Assembly (NCBI GenBank): GCA_910577315.1
Contig: CAJTME010000003.1
Coordinates: 124,001 to 188,000, forward strand
Length of the DNA: 64,000 nt
Source of the DNA: an uncultured Muribaculaceae bacterium
GTDB taxonomy: Bacteria; Bacteroidota; Bacteroidia; Bacteroidales; Muribaculaceae
Direction: 5' to 3'
Positions 17,272 through 28,007 of this stretch are shown one piece after another. Every line of letters begins with the position of its first letter. Within the stretch, counting starts at the first letter, position 1. Made by a program: the position numbers and the translations under genes. The notes under the pieces were generated by a model. The model was not told where the DNA came from, searched no databases, and saw only the letters and a program-made list of their open reading frames with translations.

Positions 17272-19617
17272 ATGGTGAAAAATCTTGTCATTGTCGAATC
17301 GCCCGCGAAGGCAAAAACTATCGAGAAATTCCTTGGGCCGGACTTCAAGGTCATGTCCAGCTACGGGCATATCCGCGACCTGAAATCCAAGAGCTTCAGC
17401 ATCGACGTAGACGGAGATTTTTCGCCGATTTACGAAATTCCCGACGAAAAGGAGGAGGTTGTCGACAGCCTCCGTAAGGCCGCGTCTCAGGCCGAGACCG
17501 TATGGCTCGCGTCCGATGAAGACCGCGAGGGAGAGGCCATTGCCTGGCACCTGGCCGAGGTGCTCGGGCTCGACCCCGCCACAACGCGGCGCATCGTATT
17601 CCACGAAATCACGAAAAAGGCCATCCTCAACGCCCTCGAGCATCCACGCACAATCGACCTCAACCGCGTCGACGCCCAGCAGGCGCGCCGCGTGCTCGAC
17701 CGCATCGTCGGATTCGAGCTCTCGCCTGTGCTGTGGCGCAAAATCAAGCCGGCCCTCTCGGCAGGCCGCGTTCAGTCGGTGGCCGTCCGCCTCATCGTCG
17801 AGCGCGAGAACGAAATCAAAAACTTTGTGTCGGAGCCGTATTTCCGCATAAACAGCGTGTTCCGTACCCCTTCGGGCGAGGATTTCCGCGCCGAATACTC
17901 CCACCGCCTCGGCTCGGAGCCGGAGGCCCGCAAGCTGCTGGCCGACTGTGCCGGCGCCCGGTTTGAGGTGGGCGAAATCGCCACCAAGCCCCTGCGCAAG
18001 TCGCCCGCGCCGCCCTTCACCACCTCGACCCTCCAGCAAGAGGCCGCCCGCAAGCTCGGATTCACCGTGGCCCAGACGATGATGGTGGCGCAGAAACTCT
18101 ACGAAGCCGGTCACATAACCTACATGCGTACCGACTCGCTCAACCTCTCGGACGACGCGATGGCCGCCATCAGCCACGAAATCACCGCCACGATGGGCGA
18201 CAAATACCTGCACACCCGCCGCTACCACACCAACAGCAAGGGCGCCCAGGAAGCCCACGAGGCAATCCGCCCCACCGACATCGCCGTAACCGATCCCGAC
18301 GACTGCACCGACCGCGAGAAACGCCTCTACACCCTTATCCGCCAGCGCTCGATCGCATCGCAGATGGCCGACGCCGAAATCGAGAAAACCACCGCCGAAA
18401 TCCTCTCGCCCTCGGCACCCGAGCGTTTCACCGCAACGGGCGAGGTCATCAAATTCGACGGCTTCCTGCGCGTATATGCCGAAGGCCGCGACGAGGAGGG
18501 CGAGGCTCCGGCCGGCATGACCCTGCTGCCGGCCCTCAAAACCGGCGAGGCCATCACCGTGGCCGAAATGCAGGCCACCGAGCGTTTCACCCAACAGCCT
18601 CCGCGCTACACCGAGGCCTCGCTCGTCAAGAAAATGGAAGAACTCGGCATAGGCCGACCCTCGACATACGCCCCCACCATCTCAACCATCCAGAACCGCG
18701 ACTACATCGAGCGCGGCGAGCGCGAGGGAACTCCCCGCGAGTTTAAGGTGCTGCGCCTCACTCCCGACGGACAGATCGCCGAGGAAGTGCGCACCGAGGT
18801 GGTCGGCTCGGAAAAGGGCAAGCTAATCCCCACCGACATAGGCGTGGTGGTCAATGAGTTCCTCACCGAATATTTCCCTGAAATCCTCGACTATAACTTC
18901 ACGGCCAACGTGGAGGAGCGCTTTGACGAAATCGCCGAGGGCAAACTGCCCTGGAACTCGGAGATGCGCAACTTCTACGACCGCTTCCACCCCCTTGTTG
19001 ACGAAGCCATGCACATGCGCCTCGAGCACAAGGTGGGCGAGCGCCTGCTCGGCACCGACGCCCAGGGGCGCCCAGTATCGGTCAAGATAGGCCGTTTCGG
19101 CCCGCTGGTGCAGATCGGCGGCGGAGACGGCGACGAGAAACCCCAGTTCGCATCGCTGCTCAAGGGTCAGTCAATGGCCGAGATAACCCTCGAGGAGGCC
19201 CTGCGCCTGTTCGACTTTCCCCGCAACCTCGGCACATTCGAGGACAAGGACGTGTCGGTGGCCATAGGTCGCTTCGGCCCCTACGTGCGCCACGACGGCA
19301 AATTCGTCTCGATTCCGAAGGACGTACCCCCGGCATCCGTCACCCTGTCTGAGGCCATCGAGCTCATCAAGGAGAAGCGCCAGGCCGAGGCAAAACGTGT
19401 CGTCAAGACCTTTGACGAGGACGCCGACCTCCAGATTCTCAATGGCCGCTACGGCGTCTACATCGCATATAAGGACGGCAACTACAAAATTCCCAAAACG
19501 GTTTCCGACCCCGCCGCGCTGACTTTCGCCGAGGCAATGGAAATTGTTAAATCGCAGGCCGACAGGCCCGCCAAACCCTCGCGCAGCCGCAAAACGACCT
19601 CACGCACAAAAAAATAA
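17272..19617 (+). CDS. topA: DNA topoisomerase I (type IA)
   Basis: This 781-residue enzyme relaxes negative supercoils. The N-terminal TOPRIM domain begins LVIVESPAKAKTIEKFL and carries the acidic WLASDEDREGEAIAWHL motif. The catalytic tyrosine is Y284 in HITYMRTDSLN. The SAGRVQSVAVRLIVERE and GRPSTYAPTISTIQNRDY blocks complete the core. Instead of Cys4 zinc ribbons, the C-terminus has two or three Bacteroidetes-style Topoisom_C repeats (GRFGPLVQIG, GRFGPYVRHDGKFVSIPKD, GRYGVYIAYKDGNYKIPK) and a basic Lys/Arg/Ser tail. The ATG at 17272 is chosen because it gives the canonical MVKNLVIVES start; an upstream in-frame TTG extension lies over the promoter. Confidence 0.96.
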   Translation: MVKNLVIVESPAKAKTIEKFLGPDFKVMSSYGHIRDLKSKSFSIDVDGDFSPIYEIPDEKEEVVDSLRKAASQAETVWLASDEDREGEAIAWHLAEVLGLDPATTRRIVFHEITKKAILNALEHPRTIDLNRVDAQQARRVLDRIVGFELSPVLWRKIKPALSAGRVQSVAVRLIVERENEIKNFVSEPYFRINSVFRTPSGEDFRAEYSHRLGSEPEARKLLADCAGARFEVGEIATKPLRKSPAPPFTTSTLQQEAARKLGFTVAQTMMVAQKLYEAGHITYMRTDSLNLSDDAMAAISHEITATMGDKYLHTRRYHTNSKGAQEAHEAIRPTDIAVTDPDDCTDREKRLYTLIRQRSIASQMADAEIEKTTAEILSPSAPERFTATGEVIKFDGFLRVYAEGRDEEGEAPAGMTLLPALKTGEAITVAEMQATERFTQQPPRYTEASLVKKMEELGIGRPSTYAPTISTIQNRDYIERGEREGTPREFKVLRLTPDGQIAEEVRTEVVGSEKGKLIPTDIGVVVNEFLTEYFPEILDYNFTANVEERFDEIAEGKLPWNSEMRNFYDRFHPLVDEAMHMRLEHKVGERLLGTDAQGRPVSVKIGRFGPLVQIGGGDGDEKPQFASLLKGQSMAEITLEEALRLFDFPRNLGTFEDKDVSVAIGRFGPYVRHDGKFVSIPKDVPPASVTLSEAIELIKEKRQAEAKRVVKTFDEDADLQILNGRYGVYIAYKDGNYKIPKTVSDPAALTFAEAMEIVKSQADRPAKPSRSRKTTSRTKK

Positions 19618-19626
19618 ACCCACGAC

Positions 19627-20550
19627 ATGCCCAAACCCCTGAAAGCCAAACCCGGCGCGGAACGCAAACGCTTCACTCCCGACATCATCCTCACCTTTGA
19701 AGTGAAGGAGCCGGAAACCAAGCTGCTCGAGTTCCTCTACGCCTCGATGCCCGACCGCAAACGCACCACCGTAAAGGATTACCTCAAACACAACCAGGTG
19801 ATGGTCGGCCAGACCGTCACGCGCCAATGGGATCAGGAACTGAAACCGGGCGACGTGGTCAAGGTGAACACTTCGCGCGAGTTCCAGACCTTCCGCAATC
19901 CCCGCCTCCACATCGTGTATGAGGACGATGACATCATCGTGGTCAACAAGGGCTACGGGCTGCTGTCGATGGGCACCGACAAGAAAAACGAAGGCACGGC
20001 CTACTGGCTGCTGCGCGACTATGTCAAGCGCCTCGACCCCCGCAACAAGATTTTCATCGTCCACCGCCTCGACCAGCACACCTCGGGCCTGATGATGTTC
20101 GCCAAGTCCATCCAGGCCAAGGAGGCCATGCAGCACAACTGGAACAACATGGTGCTCGAACGCCGCTATGTGGCCGTGGTCCAGGGTCAAATCGAACCAG
20201 CCGAGGGCAAAGTTGAGAGCTATCTCGCCGAAAACTCGGCCCACGAGGTTTACTCGACCACCGTACCGGGCGAGGGCCAGTTTGCCGTCACCCACTACAA
20301 GACACTCAAGATCCGCGGACGCTACTCGATGGTAGAGCTTCAGCTGGCCACCGGCCGTAAGAACCAGATCCGCGTGCACATGAAAGACCTCGGCCACCCC
20401 ATCGTGGGCGACCGCCGCTATGGCGCCGAACCCTCGCCGATTCACCGCCTGTGCCTCCACGCGCAGACCCTGCGCTTCATCCACCCCATCACCCGCCGCG
20501 ACATGAACTTCACCTCGGCCCTCCCGCCGGGATTCGCCAAACTCGTGTAG
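19627..20550 (+). CDS. RluA-family RNA pseudouridine synthase
   Basis: This 307-residue cytosolic protein has a basic N-terminus and an S4-like RNA-binding segment (about residues 33-85, TVKDYLKHNQVMVGQTVTRQW). The RluA catalytic domain follows, with HRLDQHTSGLMMFAKS and the catalytic aspartate D149. RKNQIRVHMKDLGHPIVGDRRYG is the second family motif. It isomerises uridine in rRNA or tRNA; the site cannot be told from sequence. It begins 9 bp after topA, so the two are probably cotranscribed. Confidence 0.92.
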   Translation: MPKPLKAKPGAERKRFTPDIILTFEVKEPETKLLEFLYASMPDRKRTTVKDYLKHNQVMVGQTVTRQWDQELKPGDVVKVNTSREFQTFRNPRLHIVYEDDDIIVVNKGYGLLSMGTDKKNEGTAYWLLRDYVKRLDPRNKIFIVHRLDQHTSGLMMFAKSIQAKEAMQHNWNNMVLERRYVAVVQGQIEPAEGKVESYLAENSAHEVYSTTVPGEGQFAVTHYKTLKIRGRYSMVELQLATGRKNQIRVHMKDLGHPIVGDRRYGAEPSPIHRLCLHAQTLRFIHPITRRDMNFTSALPPGFAKLV

Positions 20551-20552
20551 GC

Positions 20553-21851
20553 ATGGCCGGCGCGGAGATGCTTTTGCAATACCTGTGGGAGCACCGCCTA
20601 TGGGATTACGGCTCGTTGAAAACCATCGACGGGCGGCGTGTCAACATCATCGACCAGGGGCGCCGCAACCAGGACTCCGGGCCCGACTTCTTCAACGCGA
20701 AAATCGAAATTGACGGCCATGTATGGGCCGGAAATGTCGAAATACATGTCCGCGCTTCCGACTGGCACCGCCACGGCCACCACGCCGACCGCGCCTACGA
20801 CTCGGTGATTCTGCATGTCGTGGGCCATTCCGACGCCGAGGTGCGCCGCCCCGATGGCCAGCCCATTCCCCAGCTTGAGCTGCCGTACACCCCCGATTAC
20901 CGCTCGCGCTATGACGCGATGGTCAACAACACCGTCGACCGTCTGGCATGCTCGCGCCACCTCTATGGCTTCTCGCCCATCCACATCACCGACTGGATTA
21001 CGGCCCTCGGCCACGAACGCCTCTATGCCAAGGTCGAACGCGTCAATTCCGCCCTCGGGCGCCTCGACGGCGACTGGCAGGCGGCGGCATACGTCACTCT
21101 GGCACGCGCCCTGGGCTTCTCGACCAATTCCGACGCCTTCGAGCGCGTTGCCTACGCCACACCGCTGCGCTGCCTGCTGAAACATCGTTCGGACCGACGC
21201 CTGCTCGAAGCCACCCTGTTCGGCCAGGCAGGCTTCCTTGCCACTGCCGGCAACGACCCGGAACATCCCGGCTATGTCGACGACCTACGCGCCGACTACG
21301 GCTTCATGAAAGCCAAATACGGACTCTCAGCCCCCGAATCGCCGGGATGGAAAATGGCCCGCATGCGCCCTCCCAACCTGCCCCACCGCCGCATCGCCGC
21401 CCTCGCGGCCATCATCGCCGACGGCTTCCGTTTCGGCAGCGCTTTCTCGCACGTCACCAACCAGGCCGACGCCCGCAACCTTTTCACCACCGAAATCACC
21501 GGCTACTGGGCCACGCACTACACCTTCGGGCCGTCCTCGGCCTACGTCCCCCGCGCGTTCAGCCCCGACTCCGTCACATCCCTCATAATCAACGCCGTCG
21601 TGCCGCTGCTCTATGCCTACGGCGTATATTTCGGCGACGACTCCAAGACTGCCGCCGCCGTGGAGCTGCTGCAATCCCTTCCTCCCGAAAACAACTCGGT
21701 GACGCGCATCTTCACCGACCAGGGCATACCCTGCGACGATGCATTCTCGTCGCAGGCGCTCATACAGCTGCGCCGCGCCTACTGCGAACCCCGCAAATGC
21801 CTCTACTGCCGCATCGGCCACCGCATCCTCGCCTCCAAAGCCAAGCCGTAA
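20553..21851 (+). CDS. DUF2851 family protein
   Basis: This 432-residue protein of unknown function is widespread in Bacteroidetes. The N-terminal half carries the family signature: LLQYLWEHRLWDYGSLKTIDG, the conserved RRNQDSGPDFFNAKI block and VWAGNVEIHVRASDWHRHGHHAD, whose clustered Asp/His residues suggest a metal-dependent, nuclease-like active site (inference). The C-terminus holds a cysteine-containing segment (CEPRKCLYCRIGH) that may bind metal. No signal peptide is seen. The ATG at 20553 is preferred, 2 bp after the pseudouridine synthase stop; an upstream frame extension merely overlaps that gene. Confidence 0.85.
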   Translation: MAGAEMLLQYLWEHRLWDYGSLKTIDGRRVNIIDQGRRNQDSGPDFFNAKIEIDGHVWAGNVEIHVRASDWHRHGHHADRAYDSVILHVVGHSDAEVRRPDGQPIPQLELPYTPDYRSRYDAMVNNTVDRLACSRHLYGFSPIHITDWITALGHERLYAKVERVNSALGRLDGDWQAAAYVTLARALGFSTNSDAFERVAYATPLRCLLKHRSDRRLLEATLFGQAGFLATAGNDPEHPGYVDDLRADYGFMKAKYGLSAPESPGWKMARMRPPNLPHRRIAALAAIIADGFRFGSAFSHVTNQADARNLFTTEITGYWATHYTFGPSSAYVPRAFSPDSVTSLIINAVVPLLYAYGVYFGDDSKTAAAVELLQSLPPENNSVTRIFTDQGIPCDDAFSSQALIQLRRAYCEPRKCLYCRIGHRILASKAKP

Positions 21852-21899
21852 AACACCTTAAACCGTTAAAAATTACTAAGTTAATGATTTTTAACAAAT

Positions 21900-21935
21900 G
21901 GGGGGGGGTAAAACGACCATTTATATTTAACTTTG
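21900..21935 (+). promoter_or_regulatory. Promoter with a nine-G tract before the CotH gene
   Basis: TAACTTTG at 21928-21935 is a good -7 box. The place of the -33 box is occupied by an uninterrupted run of nine G at 21900-21908, which is prone to slippage. The gene starts at 22010. Confidence 0.5.
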
Positions 21936-22009
21936 CATAGTTTTCTGTGTGTTTACACCAAAAGACCTATCATTTTAATATAAATCTTTCACATTTCATT
22001 TCTATATTG

Positions 22010-24397
22010 ATGAAAACGACCAAAATGACTGGCCTCGCCATTGCCGTGGCGCTTTCAACGGCTTTGGGCGCCAGAGGACAGCTGACCATCACCGAACTCA
22101 TGCAGTCAAACATAACCTACTGCATGGACGATCTTAATGACTTTCCGGATTCGTGGGTTGAACTTTACAATGCCGGCGATGAAACAGAGCAACTCGGCGA
22201 CTACCATATCGGCCTGAAAAAGAAAATCGCCAGCGCCGATGCACTCCCCGCCATGGAAATCATGCCTGGCGAATATGTCATAATAAACTGTGATAAGGCT
22301 GCCACCGGCCTCCACACATCATTCAGGCTCGAATCCAATAAAGCCGGCGACGTTTACCTTTTCAAAAACGGAGAGCAAATCGACCACGTGGCCCATCCGA
22401 TCTTCCCGGCTCCCAACATCGCCTATGGACTGGATCCCCAAACAGGAGAATGGGGCTATGAGTTCACGGCCACTCCCGGCGCGCCGAATATTGCCGGCAC
22501 CTGCGACGAGACCCGGATTCTCCCCGCTCCAAGTTTCAGCGCCCCCGGCCGAATCGGAACCGAACCGTTGACCTTGATGCTGTCGATGCCCGATGGCACC
22601 CCTGACGAAGCCAAGATACGCTATACGCTCGACGGCTCACTCCCAACCGCAGAAAGCGACGTGTTCGAAGCTGGTGATGAATTAACGATTGACCAAACCA
22701 TCTGTGTAAGGGCCGGCATTTTCTGCGAGGGATGGCTTTCCACGTTCCCCACCACCCACAGCTACATCTTTCCCGACCATGAGATCTCCATCCCGGTGGT
22801 CTCAATTGTCACGGATGATTATTATCTTTACGATGAGAACATCGGAATATTTAATGATGGCGTTTCCGAGACACCGAACTGGCAGAACGACTGGCGCCGC
22901 CCCATCAACATCGAATTGTTTGAGCCGGCGCAGGAAGACGCGGTTTTCAATCAACTGGGCGAGACACGCATTATGGGCGGATATTCACGTCTGTATAAGC
23001 AGAAATCACTCACTGTGTATGCCAACAAACGCTTCGGAATAAAGCGCTATGACACCTCCACAATCTGGCCTGACAAGCCGAACGTTACAATCAGCCAGTC
23101 TTTCATCCTGAGGAATGGCGGAAACGATTTCGAGCAGGCCCATATAAGGGACGGTTTCGTGCAGACCCTGTTCGGACGCAACATCGACAATCTTGACTGG
23201 CAGGCCTACCGGCCCACGGTATGTTACATCAACGGGCGGTATGCCGGAATATACGGCTTCCGGGAGCGCAGCAACGAAGATTACGTGGCCGCCAACTATG
23301 ACGGAGAAGAAGACATCGACATGGCAGAGAACTGGGCTGAGGTGAAGGCCGGCTCCATCGCAACGTTGAACACTCTTGTAACTACCATTGAATCGGCCAA
23401 TCCAACTCTTGAGGAAGTCGGAGAAATGATGGATGTCGACAATTTCCTTAAGAACCTCGCCATACAGATGTTTGCCGGCAACACAGACTATTTGCTGAAC
23501 AACATAGTGTGGTGGAGGGTCACCGACGGGGGAAAATGGCGTCTACTGCTGAAAGATGTCGACAGATTCATGACAAAAACGTACGTGAAGACAGATTACT
23601 TCAAGTACATTGAAGACGCCTACGAGAACGCATACAGCGACTGGCATGCACGCCGCATCAACGTGTTCAGATACTTCCTCACCAATCCTGAATCATCCAG
23701 TCACCTGATTGACATGCTCACCGCCTATATGGGCGATTTCCTCGCTCCCGACAATGCCCTTGAGCTTCTTGAAGAAATGGCAGGGGAAATCCAACCCGAA
23801 ATCCCCTACCACGGCGATGTTTATTTCAGCAGCTCTTACCCTACCTACTGGTCTCAGCAGGTTTCCGAAACTCTGCCCCTCCTCTACCGCACACGCTATG
23901 AATACCTTTATGAAAACATAGCCGAGTATTACGATCTGGGGCAACCGAGGCAACTCACCGTCGTTCAGCCCGGGCTTGAGAGGAGCGCTGGCAATCCCAC
24001 CGTTTCGCTTGAAGTAAACGGCCAGTCCATCCACAACGAAAGCTTCAACGGAAAATATTTTCAGGGGCGCCGGCTGACAGTCGCCGCCACCCCCCTTATC
24101 CCGGACTATGCCGTCAGCAGCTGGATTGTGCGCGCACACGACGGCGAAAACGTCTCGACCTCTTATGCCGCAGGCAATGTGCTGGATATGGACATGCCGG
24201 AATGTGATAGCCTTGAAATCGAGCCGGTGCTTGCCAAGGAAACTACGGGTATTGAATCGATTACCGTATCCGACAGCGAAGGGCAATATAAAATGTACGA
24301 CCTGACCGGCCGTGAAGTCGATGCCAACGGCCACATAAGGCCCGGCATTTACATCACTACAGATGGTTCAAAAGCCACCAAACGCATCTTCCGCTAA
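22010..24397 (+). CDS. Secreted CotH-domain protein with lamin-tail domain
   Basis: This 795-residue exported protein has a signal peptide ending near ALGARGQ. A lamin-tail domain (LTITELMQSN through SWVELYN) occupies about residues 24-170. A chitobiase/FN3_7-type module (RYTLDGSLPTAESD) follows. A CotH kinase-like domain extends from about residue 265 to 560, with INGRYAGIYGFRERSNEDYV, LRNGGNDF and LLKDVDRFM as its typical blocks. The C-terminus reads MYDLTGREVDANGHIRPGIYI and resembles a sorting tail shared with three other proteins in the window. CotH domains can phosphorylate secreted proteins; the target here is unknown. The ATG at 22010 restores a proper signal peptide. Confidence 0.85.
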   Translation: MKTTKMTGLAIAVALSTALGARGQLTITELMQSNITYCMDDLNDFPDSWVELYNAGDETEQLGDYHIGLKKKIASADALPAMEIMPGEYVIINCDKAATGLHTSFRLESNKAGDVYLFKNGEQIDHVAHPIFPAPNIAYGLDPQTGEWGYEFTATPGAPNIAGTCDETRILPAPSFSAPGRIGTEPLTLMLSMPDGTPDEAKIRYTLDGSLPTAESDVFEAGDELTIDQTICVRAGIFCEGWLSTFPTTHSYIFPDHEISIPVVSIVTDDYYLYDENIGIFNDGVSETPNWQNDWRRPINIELFEPAQEDAVFNQLGETRIMGGYSRLYKQKSLTVYANKRFGIKRYDTSTIWPDKPNVTISQSFILRNGGNDFEQAHIRDGFVQTLFGRNIDNLDWQAYRPTVCYINGRYAGIYGFRERSNEDYVAANYDGEEDIDMAENWAEVKAGSIATLNTLVTTIESANPTLEEVGEMMDVDNFLKNLAIQMFAGNTDYLLNNIVWWRVTDGGKWRLLLKDVDRFMTKTYVKTDYFKYIEDAYENAYSDWHARRINVFRYFLTNPESSSHLIDMLTAYMGDFLAPDNALELLEEMAGEIQPEIPYHGDVYFSSSYPTYWSQQVSETLPLLYRTRYEYLYENIAEYYDLGQPRQLTVVQPGLERSAGNPTVSLEVNGQSIHNESFNGKYFQGRRLTVAATPLIPDYAVSSWIVRAHDGENVSTSYAAGNVLDMDMPECDSLEIEPVLAKETTGIESITVSDSEGQYKMYDLTGREVDANGHIRPGIYITTDGSKATKRIFR

Positions 24398-24424
24398 ATA
24401 AAGCAACAACACATTCACCCACTT

Positions 24425-24461
24425 AAAACCACGGTTCCTGAACGTAAAGGACCGTGGTTTT
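24425..24461 (+). terminator. Terminator after the CotH gene
   Basis: Eleven-base-pair perfect arms at 24425-24435 and 24451-24461 enclose a 15-nt loop, with the second arm ending in TTTT. It lies 27 bp after the stop codon. Confidence 0.7.
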
Positions 24462-24539
24462 CTGATTTAAATCGTCTTCATAAACTATTGCATTTTATAT
24501 TTTATCATATTTTAACATCCGTTTAGAGATATATTTGAC

Positions 24540-24547
24540 TATCTTTG
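24540..24547 (+). promoter_or_regulatory. -7 promoter box for the large secreted protein
   Basis: TATCTTTG lies 72 bp before the ATG at 24620, in an AT-rich spacer. No clear -33 TTTG was found. Confidence 0.45.
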
Positions 24548-24619
24548 TGGCGCAGTAACACAAAAAGACCTTACCTTTTTCTTTCTGCAAGCGCATTTTC
24601 ATTTCTCAAAAACACATCT

Positions 24620-27600
24620 ATGAAAATTCTACTTTCATTTTGCGCAGCAGCAATTGTCGCAGCAGGAGCAATCCCGGCCAACGCTGCCACACGCCACAAA
24701 TCTCTGTTCCAACCCCGCAAGGACACCGCAGCACGGCAGTTCAAAAAAGCACCGGGCACCGATGTCTCCGCCGCCGTTCTCCCTGGCGTCGCCCGCGCCA
24801 AAGCACCGGTCAAGGAACAGGCGGCCAATGCTCCAGGGCTCCACGGCTACCTGTTCTACTCAGACAACGCCTCGTACCCTGAGGGCTTTTAGAAACTTGC
24901 CGCCGATGGCGCAATGTCGCTCGTCTACGCCGACCCTGTGTTTGAGAAATTCGATCTACCGGCCGACAATGGCTGGTATGCCGACGGCAAAGTGTGCTCA
25001 TACTACCTCGATATTGAGTACGACCCCGGTTTCGGTTACTACGCGACCGGCTTCTACTATTCTGAAATCGATTTTGCCACCGGCGCCGTGATAAAGGCAA
25101 AGGAACTGGACATCGACAACGGATACATGCAAATCTCGGCCTACAACAGCACCGAAAGCAAAATCTACGGCTTCGGCTATGACTTCATGGGCAATTTCGG
25201 ATGGGTTTCAGCCCCGGCCGATAATCCCGGCGAAGTAGACATCGAGAGAATAATCAGCGACAGCGAGATGATATGCTATTCGCTGACGTTCAATCCAATC
25301 GACGGAAAGTTCTACGGAGTGACAACCGGCCAGAAATTCGTATCAATCACCACCGACGGCACCTTCGAGACCATCGCCGAGCTTGACCCGGACCTCTACG
25401 ACAACATGTTCCAGTCAGGGCTGGCCTACATCGCCAAGGAAAGTAAATTTTACTGGAATCCGCAGTATGCCGACTATTCCACCGGCCTGGCCACCATTTC
25501 CCCCGACGGAACCGTAGAACCCATCGAGACATACGAGGACGCCCATCAGTTCACCTATCTCTTCACCACCGAGACTCCGGTCGATCCCGCCCTCCCGACT
25601 GCGCCCGAGCTGACCTCCCATTCATTTGCCGACGGAGCCCTGTCGGGCATCATGAGCTACAAGCTCCCGTCCACCTTGGGTAGCGGCGCGCCGATTCAGT
25701 CCGGCGAACTGGAATGGTTCGCCACATTGGACGGAGCCATCTACTCGCGCGAAAAAGCCGCCCCCGGCGCTGCAGTCAACGTTGAATATTCCGACCTCGC
25801 CACGGGTTTCCACACATTCGGAATGTATGTGCAGGCAGGCGAAGCCCGCAGCACCACCACATCAACCACTCTTTTCATCGGCACCGACACTCCGGCAGCC
25901 CCAGCCAACGTGACTCTCACCACCTCTGAAATTTCCTGGGAGGCTGTGACCGGGGGCGCCAACGGCGGCTACATCGATCTTTCGCAGCTTAAATACGAAG
26001 CGTACCTCAACGGCGAACTTGTCGCAACCACCACCGAGACTTCCGTCCCCGTAGACATCGCCGCTTCTGAATATGGCGTCTACCAGGCCACGGTCGTGGC
26101 TGTCTGCGGCGACAGCAGCAGCGACGCCGGCACGTCCAACAAGATTGTCGACGGAAAGCCGATGGACCTGCCCGTGCTCTTCAAGCCCACAGCCGCAGAA
26201 TTTGAACTGATGACCCAGGTCGACGCCAACGGCGACAAGCGCGGATGGTCTTACAGCACATATTATGGATGCCTTGTCACCACGTTCTCCAAGAATGGCC
26301 AGCCGATGGACGATTGGATTTTCCTCCCTGCCGTCAATCTCCCGTCAACCGACAGGTACTACACCTTCGGCATGACCAGCCGCAACATGGGCGTCGATTT
26401 CCAGGAAGAGTATGCAGAAGTCGCCGCATTCTACGGCAAACCCTCGCCCGACGCGCCCTCAGTCAAGATAATCGACAAATTCAAGGTAGGCGACGAAGCT
26501 GAAAACATAGGCCGATTCCAGATTGAGACTCCCGGCACATGGTATATCGGAATCCACTGTGTATCAGAGCCTGACCAATATGGCATCATAGTCAAGAACC
26601 TCTACGTCCGCGACGAGCAAATCGTTGCTGAATCGCCCGCCGCCGTGACCAGCCTCGAAGCCGTGGCCCACGACAACGGCGTCTTGAAAGCCACCGTAGC
26701 CTTCGCCTTCCCCACCGAGACCTATCTCGGCAATAAACTCGCCGCAGACACTGAAATGACCGCCATCGTCACCGCCGCATCGTCAGAAACGGTAAGCGGG
26801 CGTCCCGGCGAAATCGTCAGCACCGTCGTAGAAACCGTCCAGGGCACAAACACCATCTCGGTCAGCGCGTTCATCGGCGAAAGCGGAAGTCCGGCCGCAA
26901 CCTGCGAGGTTTACACCGGCGTCGACATCCCCGACCGCATCAAGAAAATGACCCTCGACGTGGCCCCCGACATGATGAGCGCGGAACTTTATTGGGAAGC
27001 ACCCACCGTGGGCGTGAACGGCGGCTATATCGACCGTGCCCTCATCAGCTATGAAGTGTACCGGTATGTCGAAGACTGGTATGGGAGCGGATGGGAAAAG
27101 CTCGCCGACTGTGGCACGGATATGTCATATAATTTCAGCATGCCAGCGGGCGCGCCCATGGAAACCGTAAGGCTCGGGGTACTCGCAATCAACGTCGCCG
27201 GCCATTCAGGTTCGATAACCTACCGCGAAAATCTCCTCGGCACCCCCTACGACCTCCCCATTGTCGAGACTTTTGAGGAACCCGAAACCCTCGATTACAA
27301 CCCATGGCTGATTTACTATTCCGACAATGGCGTCTCTTACGGATGGGCGGCACTCAACCTGATTGCACCCGACGTATTCCCGTCCGAGACAAAGTCGGCC
27401 CTGTACGGGCGGTCGCGCCTCGAACTCACCACCGGCTCCATCGGCCTGCCGCGCTTCTCCACCGTGGAACAACCCGGTGTAATCCTCTCAATCACCAATT
27501 ATGCAGGTGAATATGCCGCCTACACTCGCATAACCGCACAAACCCACGACCTTGCCACACCGATAACCATCGGCGAATTTGAAATGAGCGATGAAGACTT

Positions 27601-27949
27601 CGCCGAGACCACCATAATACTCCCCGAAGAACTTCTCGGCAAGGAATGGGTGCAGATATACCTTGAAAGCGAGTTCGCCGACTCCCAATCCATGATGCTC
27701 GCAACCAACATCGAGGTACACAGCTTCACGGACGCCATCCACGACGCCGCATCATATAGCTCGATTACGGGCGGCCGCGGATTCATACGCATAACCGGCC
27801 ACGAAGGAGATGAAGTAACCGTCACAACTCCCGACGGACGCAACGCCGCCAGCCTCCGCGCCGGCTCTGCCGACTTCACCGCAGAGCTTCCCGCCGGCCT
27901 CTACATCGTACGCGCCGGAACAGCCACCGCCAAAGTCTTGGTTAAATAG
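24620..27949 (+). pseudogene. Large secreted FN3 / choice-of-anchor protein interrupted by an in-frame TAG
   Basis: The frame encodes 1109 residues but contains a TAG at 24890-24892 (codon 91). The frame is identical on both sides. Residues 1-90 hold a signal peptide (MKILLSFCAAAIVAAGAIPANA) and the start of the mature protein; the sequence then resumes as KLAADGAMSLVYADPVFEKF. Downstream is a beta-propeller-like N-terminal domain, several FN3 modules with CHB-type spacing, two choice-of-anchor/cleaved-adhesin-like domains (LPVLFKPTAAEFELM and LPIVETFEEPETLDY), and a C-terminal tail ending GLYIVRAGTATAKVLVK. A TGG to TAG change (EGFW to EGF-stop) would explain the break. Reinitiation at 24914 would lack a signal peptide. 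A sequencing error is possible. Confidence 0.75.
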
Positions 27950-27970
27950 GCCTTCCCGCATCATTTGCAA

Positions 27971-28007
27971 AAAAATCCCCGCGTTTTGCCAATTCGCGGG
28001 GATTTTT
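27971..28007 (+). terminator. Terminator between the large secreted protein and pheS
   Basis: Thirteen-base-pair perfect arms at 27971-27983 and 27995-28007 enclose an 11-nt loop, the second arm ending in five T. The loop contains the -33 box of the next promoter. Confidence 0.85.

Noticed and set aside
17248..18594. Long minus-strand open frame opposite topA.
   Set aside because: Shadow of the topA coding frame in GC-rich DNA; it overlaps the conserved topoisomerase core.
24890..24892. TAG considered as a recoded sense codon of the organism.
   Set aside because: Other genes in the window appear to have normal lengths, and TAG ends at least one recognised gene (nadK at 5940 and the pseudouridine synthase at 20550), so stop reassignment is unlikely.
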